Made by a program: the position numbers and the translations under genes. A model generated the notes under the pieces. That model ran no database searches. It saw only the letters and a program-made list of their open reading frames with translations, and was not told the DNA's origin. This document shows, one piece after another, positions 47,914 to 62,100 of a stretch of 64,000 bases of DNA. This stretch comes from Anarhynchus alexandrinus (taxonomy: Eukaryota; Chordata; Aves; Charadriiformes; Charadriidae), in contig VUYV01000004.1 in NCBI GenBank assembly GCA_008711295.1, forward strand, positions 7,421,597 through 7,485,596, read 5' to 3'. Numbering within the stretch: position 1 is the first letter of the stretch; every line of letters starts with the position of its first letter.

Positions 47914-49217
47914 GAGTTTTACAATTGCAAGCTGCTACTCTTTAGCAATATCACGTCTGCATTAGGTATTGTTGCAGAGCACCGCACTCTTCGAGAGCCT
48001 TGGGTAACAACAGCTTATGAAGAGAGAAACATTGCCTTCAAAAAAGAAAAAAAGGAAGTACAGAGAAATAGCACAGGCTAAAGGTACTCACTCACCAGCA
48101 AACAGAGAGGAATCTGCAGCAAGGAACAGTCACTCTCAGAATGAGTGAAGTACCCTAGACCTGCCAAACTTAAAACCTAACCCCAGTGCAGCAGGGCTTT
48201 CTGGGGTGGGAGTTCCTCTAACGGGAGGCTCTGTGCAGCTGGACAAGTGCTAAGGGGGTTTGCCTGCTGTAATGAATAGCTCACTAACACCAGGTGATCC
48301 TAAAGCACGGGCAAGATAAGGCACAACACTGCTTACTGGAAAGAGAAAAGGCAATACAAGGAATCACTGCTTTTGGGGATCTTCATGTACTTGCTCCTGG
48401 GCTGGCTTGTACGAATGATCTCTGTCCCAGGAAGCTCCTGCCTGCCTGTCCATGCAGCTCTCTGCAGGGGCAGAGCCAAGGGGCAGCTTCAGTTTCTCCC
48501 TTCCCAGAGCACAGCCCTGTTTGGGGCAGCGCTGGCTACCCCACTGCTGACCCCACACCGCACTTAATTCTGTGAGTGATGCATTTGATGGATGCACAGG
48601 CAGCTGCCTTGCTGTCCTCAACCAAAATAATCCTGTTCTTGTCTGCAGGGGTAAGAGTGGCAGGGAGTAAGAGTGGACCTCTTCCTCTGTAGGAGGAATG
48701 TGAGGAAGGTGTCTCTTCTCTGCTTGACAGCGCAGGGAACGGCAAGACGCTGCTCTGAAATGTGGCGAGAGTCTGTAGCTGGCAAGTGCTGTCTTCCTGT
48801 TGGCAGGGCACGATCTAAGCCTCTTTATCCTTTTTTTTCCTTCCTGGGGAGCCCTTCCCCGGCCAGCTGGAATAGGGTACCAATATCTTGGTCTCCTGTC
48901 TTGGCACAAAAAGGAATCCTCTTGTAGCAAGCACTGAGGACTGAGTCCTGTGCCTTTGAATAGATACTTTCCCTTGAGACACACACGCAGCTTCCAGCTG
49001 AGCCAACGAAAGCTGTACGCTTGTGTCCAGAAGCGGAGTTTCAATCCTCACACTGATCCACATCAATGATTTCAACAGAAGATGCTGTTGGCTGGATAGG
49101 AACTGGAAGCTCTCCAGACCTCAGTTCTGGGCTTTAGTGGAAAGTCTATTTCTTTAGCACTCTGGTGCACTTGTCATACTGCACCAACACAGCCTAATAG
49201 TGTAATTCTACCTGCAT

Positions 49218-49256
49218 TCAAAGTCAGCAGCAAAAGTCCCACTGCTTTCAGATGGA
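49218..49256. repeat. second scrap of the same ancient repeat type
   Basis: AGTCAGCAGCAAAAGTCCCA followed by CTGCTTTCAGATGGAG resembles the same sauropsid repeat tail as at 47150-47182. Confidence 0.35.
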
Positions 49257-52100
49257 GACCGTTCCAAGCTCTTAATCTTAATTAAGTGTCCAAATTAGAA
49301 ATGAATCAGCCTTCTATGTTCAAAGAGTTGAAAACAGTGATACTCTATGTTTTTCCTAAAGCATGACAAATGAACCATTTCTAAACACAGTGTATAAAAC
49401 AGGACTGTACAGAAAGAATTGAGCTGGTACACAGACAGTAAAATAGAAACTCCTCTACATTGGATGTTACTGCTAAATCTAGGCAGTTCCCAGAGCTGAC
49501 CTCACTGACAGTCTGTGCGGAGTATGGGAAATGAAACTTGGCTACTGCAGTGCTGGCTTTTTTATTCATAATGCCCACCTGTTGCTGAGAGATTTCTTAA
49601 AAGCAATCTCCATCTCTCAGTGCAGAGGACCTCCCAGCAATCACTGGAGTTTTACTAGAGGGACGAAGAGAGGTTTCCCCATCTCCAGTTTCTATGAGTA
49701 CAGCAAATTAGATCAGTATCTTGTTTCGGGACAAACCTGGGTAGGTTACTCTTTTGATGTACTGTGGCCATGCCTATGTTCCTCTGATGACAGGATATCA
49801 CAGAAATCATGTAGGTGTTTCCATGGATCCTCCCAAGGAGTAGCAAATATCTGTCATTCCTATCAGTAGTACTCAGAGACTGCGCAGCAGTGCTGATTCA
49901 GAGTCCCACTGCACAGATGTACATCGCTGGAGACAGTGTCAGACTCTACATCCCAATGAAACGTTTTATTGTTTTACTCCTATGAGGTTTTAGGAAACAA
50001 TGTAAAGCGAGGGAAAGCAAGTGAAAACCTGTCATTAAATAGGCTGGACCACATTTTTCTCCAACCCTCGGCTGAACCCAGGACCCCTCAGGTACTTTCC
50101 CCAGAGGAGTCAGTGTCTCAGTCAAATTCTAGAGACAGGTTTCTCCGGGAACTCAGCCACAGGACTCCCGTCCTGCATTAGCTGCAAACATGAGACAAAA
50201 GGATATAACTGAAATCCAAGAAGACCGGACTAAGGACACGCCAGATTATGAAAGTACTGTGATCATTAGCAATCTCAGTGCCACGTGCTAAGAATATGTA
50301 TTTAAGCAGACCCATGTTCTGAGGAACTTCTCATTTATTTTCCTGTTGACCAAGAGACAGTTTACAAGATTCGTGCTCAAAATTTCAGCTCCCTCTCCCA
50401 TTCTCTCTCCAGAGTGGAGAGCTCTATGCCCCAGACACAGCTAACTGGATGGCATGGTTATGAGGAGTAGAGATCAAGATGTTTGTTTTGCCCAGCAATG
50501 TGTAAGTACAGGACAGATCAGGGTAAGAATTGTCTGTAATTTTATCCTCTGAGAAGCAAGCAAACGTCCTAGCGACAAACTCACAGGAAACCAGTATAAC
50601 TCAGAGCATTTTCTCATCCTGCATTCAAACATGGATGGTCACGCACGACCAAGTTGTGGTCATCTCACAAGAGGGATGTTCTACCATGGGGAGGTGGATG
50701 GAGGGGCAGGAGAAGAGATGGGGAAACATTCCCCTGCAGAACCTCTCTACCCATCTGACCCAGCTCCAAGGTGCCAGTGATGGCTGTCCAGCATGGGAAA
50801 AGGCAAGCCAAGCTTCTCTCCGAGGAGTACCCAATTTCTTGCCCTTTCTTAGGAGAGCAGCTTTAGAAACCTCTTCCTTCCTTCTGTGGAGACATTTGAA
50901 GTCTTTATTCTCCATGTAATTGTGTGAAAATTTTTAGGCTGATCTGGAAGAAATGCTTCCATCCCTCCTTCCTAAGCATTCGTTTTCTTCTCTTACCCAC
51001 CCTAGTTTTGATTCCTTTGTTTACAATTGATTTTTCTATCTCCGACTTTCCTTTTAATTTAGTGATTGTAAGTATAACAGAGAGGTTTTCACACCACAGC
51101 ATTAAAGACTTAATCCAATTTATTCTAGCTACTTTCTCTTCCTTGAAATAGCAAAGTTAGCTATTAAAATATTTTGGTAGATATTCAAGCAAACCCAAAA
51201 CTCAGCTGGTGCTTAGGCTCTCACTTACTCTTCCTGCAAGCCACACAGTTCAGGAACCCGCTTCTGCTCCTGTTCAGGCAGCACAGATTATTCATGTCTC
51301 TGTTGCCTGACTTAACTCTTTTTAGCTCCTGTATCCCCACCAAATGTAGAACTTTTGTCCCGTTGTGTACGACAGTGCTGTCAGGAGCCCACGTGTCCTG
51401 ATGCACTTGATATCTAAAGAAAGAGGGAACTGCAAATGTTCATAGGAACTGAAGAAACCGGCAGAGAAAGGACGGATTTCAGTCGCATTTGCTATAGAAG
51501 GGCTGCTTTACAATGAGCATGTACAGCACCTGGCACCAAAAGCCCCCGCCTCGTCTGCTGCTGGGGGCCACGGTGGCAATGCGGGAATGGTGGAAATCTC
51601 ACCCGGACAGATATTTATGCGAGTGACCTGTTCGGCCAGTGAAATCATTTTGAACAACAAGACAGCTTTTTTCAGTCTGAAGAAAACGGTACATTCACCC
51701 CGGCCACTATTTATTTTATAAGTGTCCTGCATATAATGAAAGGAACAATCTTTCTTACCATCTGCCTTACTGAAAGGCACATTTGGTGTGTCGAACAGTT
51801 TCAGAGAGCTAATGGCAAAGTGCACATTACTAGCCCAGCAGTGAAAGCATTTGTAAACATCATCATCATCATCAAAGAGGCCTAGAGCTGCAAAGGCTGT
51901 TTTTTGCCTTGTGAGTTTATGTCTCTAAATGACTAATTGGTAAAGTTTTATCTGCAGAAGGTGGTTGGTGGTGGAAGATATTTACAAGAAAGAAAAGCAG
52001 GAAATAATTCATCTTGAGAAGCTGAATCTAATCTGAGATGTTCGTGAATTAAAATGGGCTTTAAAAAGGGGTCTATTTTCTTTTAAAAATATATATAAAA

Positions 52101-55100
52101 ATAAAATTTTACTTTTCATGAAACGAGAAATGGAAATGCACAGCCAGAGGGTGTAAAAAACTGGAAAACAGGTGAGAGTGAGACCATATGTCTCTGGTTG
52201 TTAGACCATGCGGGAGACACCACGCAGGAGTGCTTCGGGATGGAGGAGCTGAGCACTTGCACCCACTTGCTGCTCTTGCCCTTAATTTATTAAAAACAAA
52301 CAAGACATCGGATTTTGAACGAAACAATAGATCAACTGTGGAAAATAACCACTTGCGCTTTATTGCTTTATTTAGTATAACCCTCAAAAAATTATTCTTT
52401 GAAACAAAACCAAAAAGGAAAGAAAACTGGTCTTGTAGGCTGGAGAGCAGCATTTTCCTTTAGGCCATGAAGTTGTTAAAATCATTTCAAATGAGCTTGG
52501 TGTTTAGTCTTCACTGCAGGAAACATTGCTCTACCTGTCTGAAATAGCTCTTATCAGGAAAATAATGCTCACTACCTCTGCTGAAAAATCAAGGGGTGAC
52601 TCTTTAAAACAGTTATACGACCTTTAAAAAGTACACAAAATAAAGGAACAACAAGGATGTTGGAATCCCCATTAGTTAAATGGCCTCCTAGGCTTTCATT
52701 GGGTTATGGATGTATTTAACTAATAGAAAACATCGCCCAGTCTGATTCCTGTCTTAGAAGCAAAAGAGGGATAATTTAGTATCAGGAGTGATTAATGTCA
52801 TTTACTTACCCATTTTGTTATAGCTGTTACTGAATTTAAAATGCTACTCACAAATTAAATATTTTACAACCATTTTGCTCCTAATTGGTTGCAGATCACA
52901 GATTTCCTTTAAACATAATGGCTGTTTAGGTGTAGGGGTTTGCAATGCACATTGTTTTTTTACAATCACTTTTGACATTTTGAGAATTTCTTTAATTTTG
53001 ATTAATTTCAGTTAAATGAGATGAGAATGTATGATCTCTTTGGAATGGTCTGTTGTTTCAAAGTGTTGTTTAAGTGTGAACCATTCTTTAGCGTATTAAT
53101 TTGCACACTTTGCTATATACATGTTGGCCTTTAAGAGCCTGAATTAATGTAGCTTAAAGAGATGTTATCTTGATTGTTATTTGGATCAGGATAGTTTAAC
53201 ATACCCTTACTAAAAACAAATACCCTGTCACATAATGAGCCTGAAGTTTTTAGGGATTTCTCTCGATGCTATCTTTTAATGAAACATTTAATTCAAATGA
53301 GAAATAGCGAAGCAGAGAATGCGCATCCTCTACATGAGCAGCAGAGAAAAGCTGGTTACTTTTTTCCAGCAAGCTAACAAATAGCAACTTTTAGGATGCC
53401 AGTGACTTCCAAAAGTTGTACTGAAACGAAGATAGGTATGCCAAGAGCCGGCTACAAGCAGGAGACAAATCTTATACTGTATTTGAGTCTACCCCTGTTA
53501 GATAAAGCTTATACAAGTACTTTGAAAGAACCTTAATAGTTTGTTTTAAATATTATCAAGGTGTTCCTACTGTGTGGGTTTGTTTGTTTGTTATTAAATC
53601 ACAGTTGATCTACAGCCGCCTTCTCTTAAATTTTTACATGGGAAAGAGAAAAGCTGTCCGAGCTGAAACACAATGATGCCTGAAGTTTCCATTGCCAGAT
53701 CTTAACAGAACATTTTTTCTCTTAAATTCTTGACTTTTTAAAGGATTTTGGTGGTGTTCACAGCACCAAAGTATCTTCCTTTTAAGCTTAGGTCAAAAAA
53801 TGTGCTCTCTCTGGTTTCTGCCACAAAGTGCAAGTCTTCCTCTTTGTAGGTAATACAAAATCAAGTATTTGGAAGAACTGGTGAACTGATTCTGCCCTGC
53901 AGCCGCTTGCCCTTTCCTCTAGTTCCCTGTTAATGTTGTCCACCCAAAAACCAGCCCTTCCTTGATGGCACTGTTAATTCCTCACAATTTTTCTCTGCCC
54001 AGTGGAATTGCCCGGTCATGAAAACCTTCAAACATCCTCCGACCATTTCAGTAGCGGTCCTTTTCTTGCCTTCCTACAGCAGCTCTGCACGTGACATTTG
54101 CCCACCTCAAAACGTGTGTGATGGGCTACAGCAACCACGCACAGGCTACATTTGCCCCTTCCTCTCCAAATTCAAACATTTGCTCCCTGATCATCCAAAT
54201 ATTGATTTAAACAGTCTTTGATGTCATTTGGGGAAACACATTTGAATGTTTTAAATGTGGACTCAGTCCACTACGAGGAATACTCAGAGGACTGAGACAA
54301 ACAGGGACCCTTTGCACTCTGTTAGCTAATGTCGTATTCCCTGCAGCATTTACTAAAATCATTTAGTCACAAAGATAACATAGTGGATAAGGAATATTTT
54401 AAAATGTTTTGAAAAGACTCTGTTATCTGTTTGATCTTAACAGATGACTTCTGCAATCTAAATTCCATCTTCACCGATAGAAAAAATTCTCCTATTCTGT
54501 GAGAGAGTGTTTATAGTGAACCGTATCTGAATTTGTCCTGCGTTTGGTCACAGGCTCCGAACAGGTTTGAGCTCTTATTGAAAAATTAGTTCTTCTTGTG
54601 GGTTGTTATTTTCCAGGTACAGATTTCAATTAGCATGAAGAAGCTCTCGTTCTCACATAAATGCTCCCAGCTACAGCCTGGCACATTTAGCCAGGACTTC
54701 CCAGCTTCTAGGTGTATAAACACCAAAATTTCATTGCTATTTTTCCCCCCTTGACATGAAAGGCATACATAAACATGCTCAAGAGCTAGCAGTGTTGACT
54801 GAAATATTTCCAAAGGGTCTTTTACACCTTAAGCACCCGCCACTTTCCTGTGGTTAAATGCACAATGTGTGCGAGATATTAACCAAAGAAATTCTGTAAT
54901 TGCAAAGATTATTTTTCAGGGCTTGTTAATTCATTTATTTTCATTTTCCTCTTGTGCCAACAAGGTCTTGCTTAACTAGTTCAGTATCTTCCATTATAAG
55001 TGATGAGGAATGCTAGATTATAATTAAAGGTAGGTGCTCTGCTCAGTTAACCAGAGGTGCCTGGAAACTGGATGTGAACTAACAAGTGATATTTTAAATG

Positions 55101-57900
55101 TAATTGAACCACTAATCCTTGATGGACTTGAATAACTGGCATACAGCTTGAGAGAAAATAATTTAGCAAAATGCCAATATTAATTGTTTTGGATTTGCGA
55201 GAAGAACAAACCACACAACTTTTAAGGTAAGGGGAAATTAATCTTGAAACAAAGTTTTAAATAAATGTTGTTTAAAAATAAACCTCGTTGGTGCTAGTGA
55301 GCAATACAAAGGTTAAATTTAACTTTGGAAGCATTCACTAAGGCTGCAAGCTTGAAACAAAGTTATATTGGTTAACAGCTAAAAGCAATGGAAATTAGTT
55401 TTCAATTCATTTCTAGTATGCAATTCAGTAGCCGTGCCAAGCAAAACTGTGAACACTTCTTTCTGCAGTTTTCTATTTCGTTTTGAAAAGACAGTTTATG
55501 AGACAGTCAAACTAAGAGTACAGCCACATGTTCACCCCTCTAAAACCCCCAAATTTAAGCTGAAGCTTCACAAGCCTTTTGAACTAAACCGGTTGTTTGT
55601 TAATCAAACCATAATTTCATAATTCCATTTGTATAGATCAGCTCCTTTAAAATATACCAACTGCATTGGCACAAGTGTTTACTGGTGGGATTTTAGATTT
55701 GGAAAAGGAAAGGCTATTTTCAACATTTAGCAGAGAAACAAATAGCTCTGCTACCCCTGCCCACAGGCTGCACTCGCACCTCAACACACACACACAACTA
55801 TCTTCATGTTTAGCACAGATTTTACAGATACCATAAGAAAGAGAAAACCTTTATAATGATTTATTTTTGTATTAAATTCTTAACTCAAAAGTGAGATGTG
55901 ACCCTTAGATAAATCTCCCATAATACCCTGCTGATTCCTCCCGTTTGGTCAGGGCGAAGAGAATCATATTAATTGGCAACTCTGCTGTGGGGGGAAAGAG
56001 GTGGGTTTTTTCTTCAGTTGCTTTTCTTGAATGTCAAACAGATTAGTGCACTAAAATGTCTGGGAGATAAATATGCTGCAGATTTCAAACAAATGAAATT
56101 CCAAAATTGTTTGCTAAGGGGAATTCAGTGAATGAAGGAAATAACTATCCTTTTTTCATGCTCTCTGAACTGCAGGTCGTACACTTTGTTTTAGGTTGGG
56201 GCGGGGGGGGTTAACCATTTGGAAAAAAACCTAAGAAACAGATTTGGATAGAAGGAAAGAACTGAATCCCAGGTTTTGCTTCTGATTAAGTTTTGTGGAT
56301 TGTCTTTATTTAAAAAAGAAATAACCTGAATGTTCTTCTTGACACTAAAACAAAGAGTGAGATCCTGAAATACTTTCAAGTGTAGGTTTTGTCGCTGTAA
56401 TGCACTCCTAAAAAAACGTTTCAAATCTTTCACAGCACAGCTCTCTCCTCTCCCTGCCTATCTGAAAGCACATTTTAATTGTTTGGTACAGCAAAATGAC
56501 CCTTTTGTTCCAAAAAAAATAAAGTACAAATCCACAGAATTTTGGAGATGAGCACATCCTAGGTATATTAGGAAAGCATATTATTTTGTAAATATTTAGT
56601 TTTAAAATGAACATACAAAAGCTTGTGCAATGGTGAAAGGGTGAATTTCCTGAATTTAGTTAATCCTGAAGAAGATTCTTTCTGTTTAAAATTTTGTTTG
56701 TTACTAAGAAACCCAGGGTTCTCTAAAAAGAAAATGTCCTGGAAACCTTCCTATTGCATATTTTGGACAAGCTAGAAATAAATGTTGCATATTAGTGTGA
56801 ATTAATACAAAGTGTTTGGGCAGTTTTCTCTAAATAAAAATCATTAAATAAAACTAGGAAACATTTGAATGACAATTTAAATAAAATTTTACACTAAATT
56901 ACCTATAAAGACATGCTCTTTAATTTTAATAGTATTAGATAGAAAAAATAATTTAAAATACTCTGTGTTTTTTTTCCATGTACAGCTCCACTTAAATTAT
57001 CTCATTCAAAGTAGTGTACTTTTGAACCAGTAAACTCATTCTTAAGTTAGTATTACACTGATAAACTAATTTCAAACAAATGTAACTCAGTGCCAACACA
57101 CAATTTCAACAAGAAGCAGAATTACAATAACAAATATCAACAAACTATTTGACTGTTTGAGCCTGTGTGAAATCTGAGAAAGGTGGATTTCTCAAACAAT
57201 TATTCTAGGAACTTTGGGTTGTTTGTTGGTTTGGAGCTTTTTTCAGTTCGATGCAGTGCCGTTACAGTTTACTGATGGAACACTTTCAAGCTGGGTTTTG
57301 ATTTTAAATTTTAGATTGAAATGAAGCTTCAAGGTGCAGCTATGAATTTTCTTTTAAACGATGACTAAGTATTACTTGCTTTCTAAGGAGAGAACACAGC
57401 TATTCGCTTTTATACCCATGCCAAACCTCTGCAGTATTTCTTTGAGCTAACCTTTATCCCCTTTCTGGACTTGTATTGGTCTCTGCTAGAAAGCAAGTCA
57501 GCTGTAATTACTTACAGGTGAGTTATTCCATACTAATGAAATAGCTCTATGAAAACGATGTTATTGAATTGAAATGTAGATGGCAGAAACACATTGATTT
57601 ATTTTGCATGGATTTTTAAACACTTAACAATCGCTCCCTCTCCCCTCAGTGCTAAAGAAATTAAGATCCAGCAGAGAGAGAAGTGAACATGAAGTTCACT
57701 TGTAAGTTAGACTGGTATCATTTTTGCACGGTTTGGGGGCAGAATGAAAAATATAAACTTGGTTTAATAGCTTCCTAGTAAAATGTCTCACTTTTTTATT
57801 TCCAAAAACTCGGTGCTGGACACAGCGAGGCACAGCACCCTTGCACTCTTACCTTCCTCCTGACACTAACTGAAAGATGAATTTGTTTACTTTGTTGTGC
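52101..57900. other. AT-rich intergenic block, candidate conserved non-coding DNA
   Basis: No gene, few repeats, and many TAATTA/ATTA and TTTAAAT motifs (for example 52790-53170 and 55010-55200). The texture is that of conserved non-coding DNA near developmental genes, but conservation cannot be tested here. Confidence 0.4.
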
Positions 57901-58251
57901 TTTTTTCAAAAGTGTGGGTAACTCCACCCATAACTCTGCACCTTCCCACTCACCCAGTCCTTTTTAACCTTTTAAGCACCGCTCCTGACCCTCCACCCTC
58001 CCTGCCACTGCAGCAGGCATTTTCAAGCCACATCCATTTTTATTGACCAGAACCAGACTGAAACCCCCAGCTCCCAACTGCAGCCGCCTCCGAAAGTGCC
58101 CCCAGCAGCTGTAAAAACAGGGGCTCTTTCCACACCACCGCCCCAAACTGCCTCGGCCCCGGGCTGGCAAAGAGGAGCCAACTGCCCCTCGCCTTCGGCT
58201 GCAGGGAGGGGACTGCTCTTACGGGGCTCTTTTTTCCCCCCTCTCTCTCCC

Positions 58252-58265
58252 TACATATATGTAGA
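58252..58265. repeat. perfect 14-bp palindrome beside AT cruciform-prone tract
   Basis: CTACATATATGTAG is a perfect palindrome, followed by a T run and an A run (58271-58290) that can also pair. Low-complexity AT sequence at the edge of a GC-rich block. Confidence 0.8.
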
Positions 58266-58559
58266 TATATATTTTTTTTAAAAAAAAATATTTTTTGGCG
58301 GGGGAGGGACAGGATTTTGTTTTGTTTTTACAGCAGCCATGCAGAGCCCTGGGTATTGATTTTCGGGCACATGAAAGGGATTTTTTACAGGCCTTCCCTG
58401 TGGAAGGGAGCAGCAGTAAAAGGTGATACCACCCACTCCGAAGGAATGCTGTGCATGCAATTAGGAGCAAGCTCCCAGCCAGGGGGTTAGAATTCAAAGC
58501 AAGGCAAAAGCTCCCCACCTCCCACAAACAACAAATCCATTAAAACTACCAAAGCCATC

Positions 58560-58990
58560 AATACTAATCAATGCATCCAGGGGCCATTAACTATTTCGGT
58601 GCTCGGGTTTTTTTTCCCCTCGCTCCCTCACACTCCTCCCTCCACCGCTCCGCAGCCGCGGGGGATGTGTCCCTCGGACGAGACACCCCCACGTTCGGGT
58701 CGGTGCCGTTTGGTTTTACCGCTTTTCCCCGTGCCCGGAGCCGACCGGGCACTCCCGGCGCTGCGACCGGCCTCATTAAATACCATTAAGTGCAACTGAC
58801 TTCAAAGGGTTGACCGGGAGCGCGGGCACCGGCTGCGGGAACCGGGGAGCCTCCCCGGGGCAGCCCCGGCCGCTCGCCCCCTCCTCCGCCGGCCCCGGGG
58901 CAGCCCCGGCCGCTCGCCCCCTCCTCCGCCGGCCCCGNATGGGGGGGAGAAGAAAATGTGAGCCCAGAAGCACAATGCCCCTCTTTCCTG
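58560..58990. promoter_or_regulatory. GC-rich island
   Basis: CpG-dense block between AT-rich sequences, with a 40-bp perfect tandem duplication (58857-58936) and an unknown base at 58938. It may be a promoter or exon of the unidentified right-hand gene or an associated transcript. Open frames over it are composition-driven. Confidence 0.5.
58857..58936 (+). repeat. perfect 40-bp tandem duplication
   Basis: Two identical 40-bp units (58857-58896, 58897-58936) beginning GGGGCAGCCCCGGCCGCTCG. An N follows two bases later. Perfect identity in CpG-rich DNA next to an ambiguous base suggests an assembly or polishing error as much as a true repeat. Confidence 0.9.
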
Positions 58991-59119
58991 TAGCGAAGCT
59001 GTTTATTGGGGTTTGGGCTAGAGACGGTTTTAACTACGAGTCCACAGACGCGGTGGGATCCGAGGGAAAAATCACATCGATGTAAAACCTATGGAATTAA
59101 ACTGATTTTTGCATTAGCT

Positions 59120-59175
59120 GTGTCTCTCCTCTTTTTCTTTTTTTTTTTCCTTTTTCCTTTTTTTTTTTCCCCCTC
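59120..59175. repeat. pyrimidine-rich tract
   Basis: T runs interrupted by C on the plus strand; low complexity. Confidence 0.85.
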
Positions 59176-59199
59176 CCATCCAATCCCTCATTCATAACT

Positions 59200-62100
59200 C
59201 GCGTTTAGTGACTGTTTTTCTCATTCATGTTCCCCTCCTTTCGGACACTGTCAAAGCGAGCACAAGAGCCTGCTTTGTAGAGGTTTGATCAGCAGAGATT
59301 TGAGCTCTTTGGGCTGACTGCATTTTGGTTACATGCAATCACTTTTGAAGCTATCGATTGGATATGTTTATGGAAACACGTAAGGTATTTTTGGCCATCT
59401 GCTAGCTAGGAAATTATTACGATTATTTATTTTTAACAAAAGGAGCTATGAGATTTCTCTACCTTTCTTGTTTTCAATCCTGCAGATAGGAAAATAACCT
59501 TAAGAAAATATTGCACTTTATCACATTAAAACGATTGTTCTGTCTAAATAAAGCTGTGGCTGGGGGGATGAGTTTGGGTGCTTTTTAGTCTTTTAGAAAT
59601 CGTTTCTGACAGCTTTTAAATTACCAAAACGTTTCAGAGGATGCCTTTTTGTTGTGAATAGTGCTTTTGTTAATATTTTTTAATTTAAAAAAATCCTTTA
59701 ACTAGCTGCATTTGTTGAAAAACTATAAGAATTTGGAAAAAAAATAAAGAACAATTTGAATTTCAGTGATATGCAAACACATGTATGTGGCTAGACATAC
59801 ACATACACAGAGTAATTTTAAACTGTTTTATTCTCATGTGTCTGAAACAAAGACCATTCAAATAAAATTTTTTTTTAAACTACTTGGGTAAAATTATGGG
59901 CATGGTGAAATCTCACATGTTTTAGGGGCAACTGTTAGGATCATTCAAATCAGTGTTTAAATAAAGGGTGCACTTAATTTTTCAAGTTTGTGTGTTAAAA
60001 AAGAAAAGCCAAGATAGCTGTTACAATTTTAGGTGAGCCCAAAGGTGACTCTGATTTCCAGCCTCTCTGAAGGAGTGGTAGTGATTTTTTTGAAGTTGAG
60101 GCAAACCAAAAGTCCAATCTGTTTAAGTTTAAACATTACTACACAGTGCTGCCCTGTGAACATTTTATGAATCTATTTGTTCCTGTCTCCCATGGAGTTC
60201 TATCAATTCATTCTGAATCCAGCCTTATAGTTTTGTCCACAGAAGCAAATGTTTGCAGCTAAGGAGCTGGGAATAAAAGACAAAATACAAAAATCAAATC
60301 TTTCCTTCCAAAATGTAGCGATCTTGCACAAGGATGGATTTTAAAGTTAATTTATAACAGCCTCTGTAAATATCTTTGGAAACTTCTGTGAAATTTTTCT
60401 CGCCCTCCTCTCTTCTCTTTGTTTCTGTCACCCACATTCACAAAGCATATGTATGTTCAAGACCTAATTAAGAAGGTTTTATATGAGTTTGTACATGTGT
60501 TTTCACACAGACGATAACGGTGAAGCGTGTTACTGTGCTGTTCGTGTGGGACTATGTTAACCTTGCAGATGGGAAGAGTGTTATTAAAGAAATCTTAATT
60601 AATAGCATTAAGAAGCTGATTAAAATAAAAAACGCGTTATTGCAGCAGGGGTCTCATTAAGGAATAGTCATGCCTGTCTGCCACAGATTTAAGAACTTTC
60701 AGCCACAAGGCCTTGAACTGAGGCAGCTCCAGTTTAAGCAAACGCAGCGGAGACTCCACCCCCAGTGACATCAGATTGAGTTACACTGCAAAAACACCCC
60801 AAGATCTGGAGAGAAAAAAAGAAAAATCAGCTTTTCTCCCTCCTCTCCTTGATGTTTAAAGATGATAAAACCGCCATTCTTCTCCAGCACTGGGCGTTCG
60901 CAAGGAGCCCTTCTTTAAAGGAAACTAACAACAGAACAAATGTCTTTCCTCAGTCTTCCTTTCCAAAGGGAGGGGAGACCACAACTGCACATTTGCAGCA
61001 AAACAACACAAAAAAACAAAAACAAAGAATTCCCCAATGTCCCCCTGCCCCGAAACACAAAAATTAAATCCATCAATCTGGCATTACAGCAGGGCAATCC
61101 TCCTTCTGCAGGGCAGGAAGGAGCCCCGTGGAAAGGGCTGTGGTGGTACACAGCGACGGACCTGAGGCTGGGGACCAAGGGCTGGCGGTGGAGAACTTTC
61201 ATGAACTTTATTTGCAGTTTGGCTAAAATTAAACCAACAAACCCGTTCGGAGCTTGCTGTAAAGTTACACATTTTTCACGTAAACATCCAAGGCAGTTGC
61301 CTTTCTCTAGGATGTGTCATTTCCTGTGTAGCTATAATAATATATTAAGTAAAGGGAGAGCAACGATTTTACATATTTACATATGTATAGATGCTGTGCA
61401 TAGGAAAGATAGCAGGATGTTGTGTATATACAACAGCAGAAATCGGCAGAAAGCATTTTGTTTAAAAGTTTGGGAAATGACCACACTGAAATAAGAAACA
61501 TGCTTCAAATATTCTTGGCATTCTAGACAAGGCTGGCAAGGAAAGATTTACAGACAAGTCAGTGTGGGACAGGAAAGCTTCTATGTTTAAAGCTTCGGGG
61601 AGGTGGGTGTCACGCTCAGGACACAGGTCACCAAAAAGAGCTACAAAACCAACTTAGTTCTCACCTGCTCCCCACGCGCTTTAAATTACTCTGAATCGTG
61701 CAATGCTAAACATTTAGCAAGGCAGTCATAAGGAGACTCTCTGGCGACTGATAGCAAGCTGAAGGAATTAACTGCAGGGATATAGGGGCTCACCTTTGCT
61801 CCAGGAAGGACATCTTTCTTTTTGCTGTAAGATATCTACGAGGTTTTGTGGTTTGGTGGGTTGGTTGTGTTTTTTTTTTTTCCAAGCAGTAAAGTGTCAA
61901 AACAACAAAGGAAGCGATATAATTAGCGCTGGTACCTACTACAAACTCGGATCTCTGAAGAGAGACCAGTGCAGCTTTTCAAATGTCTACCATTTTGAAA
62001 TCAGAAAAACATTTTCTAACAGACAGAAGAATCCCTCTTGAATCCCCCCTGGCCCTTTTGAATTCACGCCCTGCCTTACATCAAACGCTTTTTTGCTGAT

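Larger units (their letters stand above)
46001..52100. other. intergenic, no gene recognised
   Basis: Contains two old interspersed-repeat scraps (47150-47182 and 49218-49256), a MIR-like element (47800-47913) and a 226-codon minus-strand open frame (49044-48364) without recognisable features. A (CAT)5 run is at 51858-51872. Confidence 0.5.

Noticed and set aside
58599..59085. coding exons in the 58.6-59.1 kb island
   Set aside because: Frames run through the perfect 40-bp duplication and the N, have no recognisable protein features, and have overlapping rivals on the other strand.
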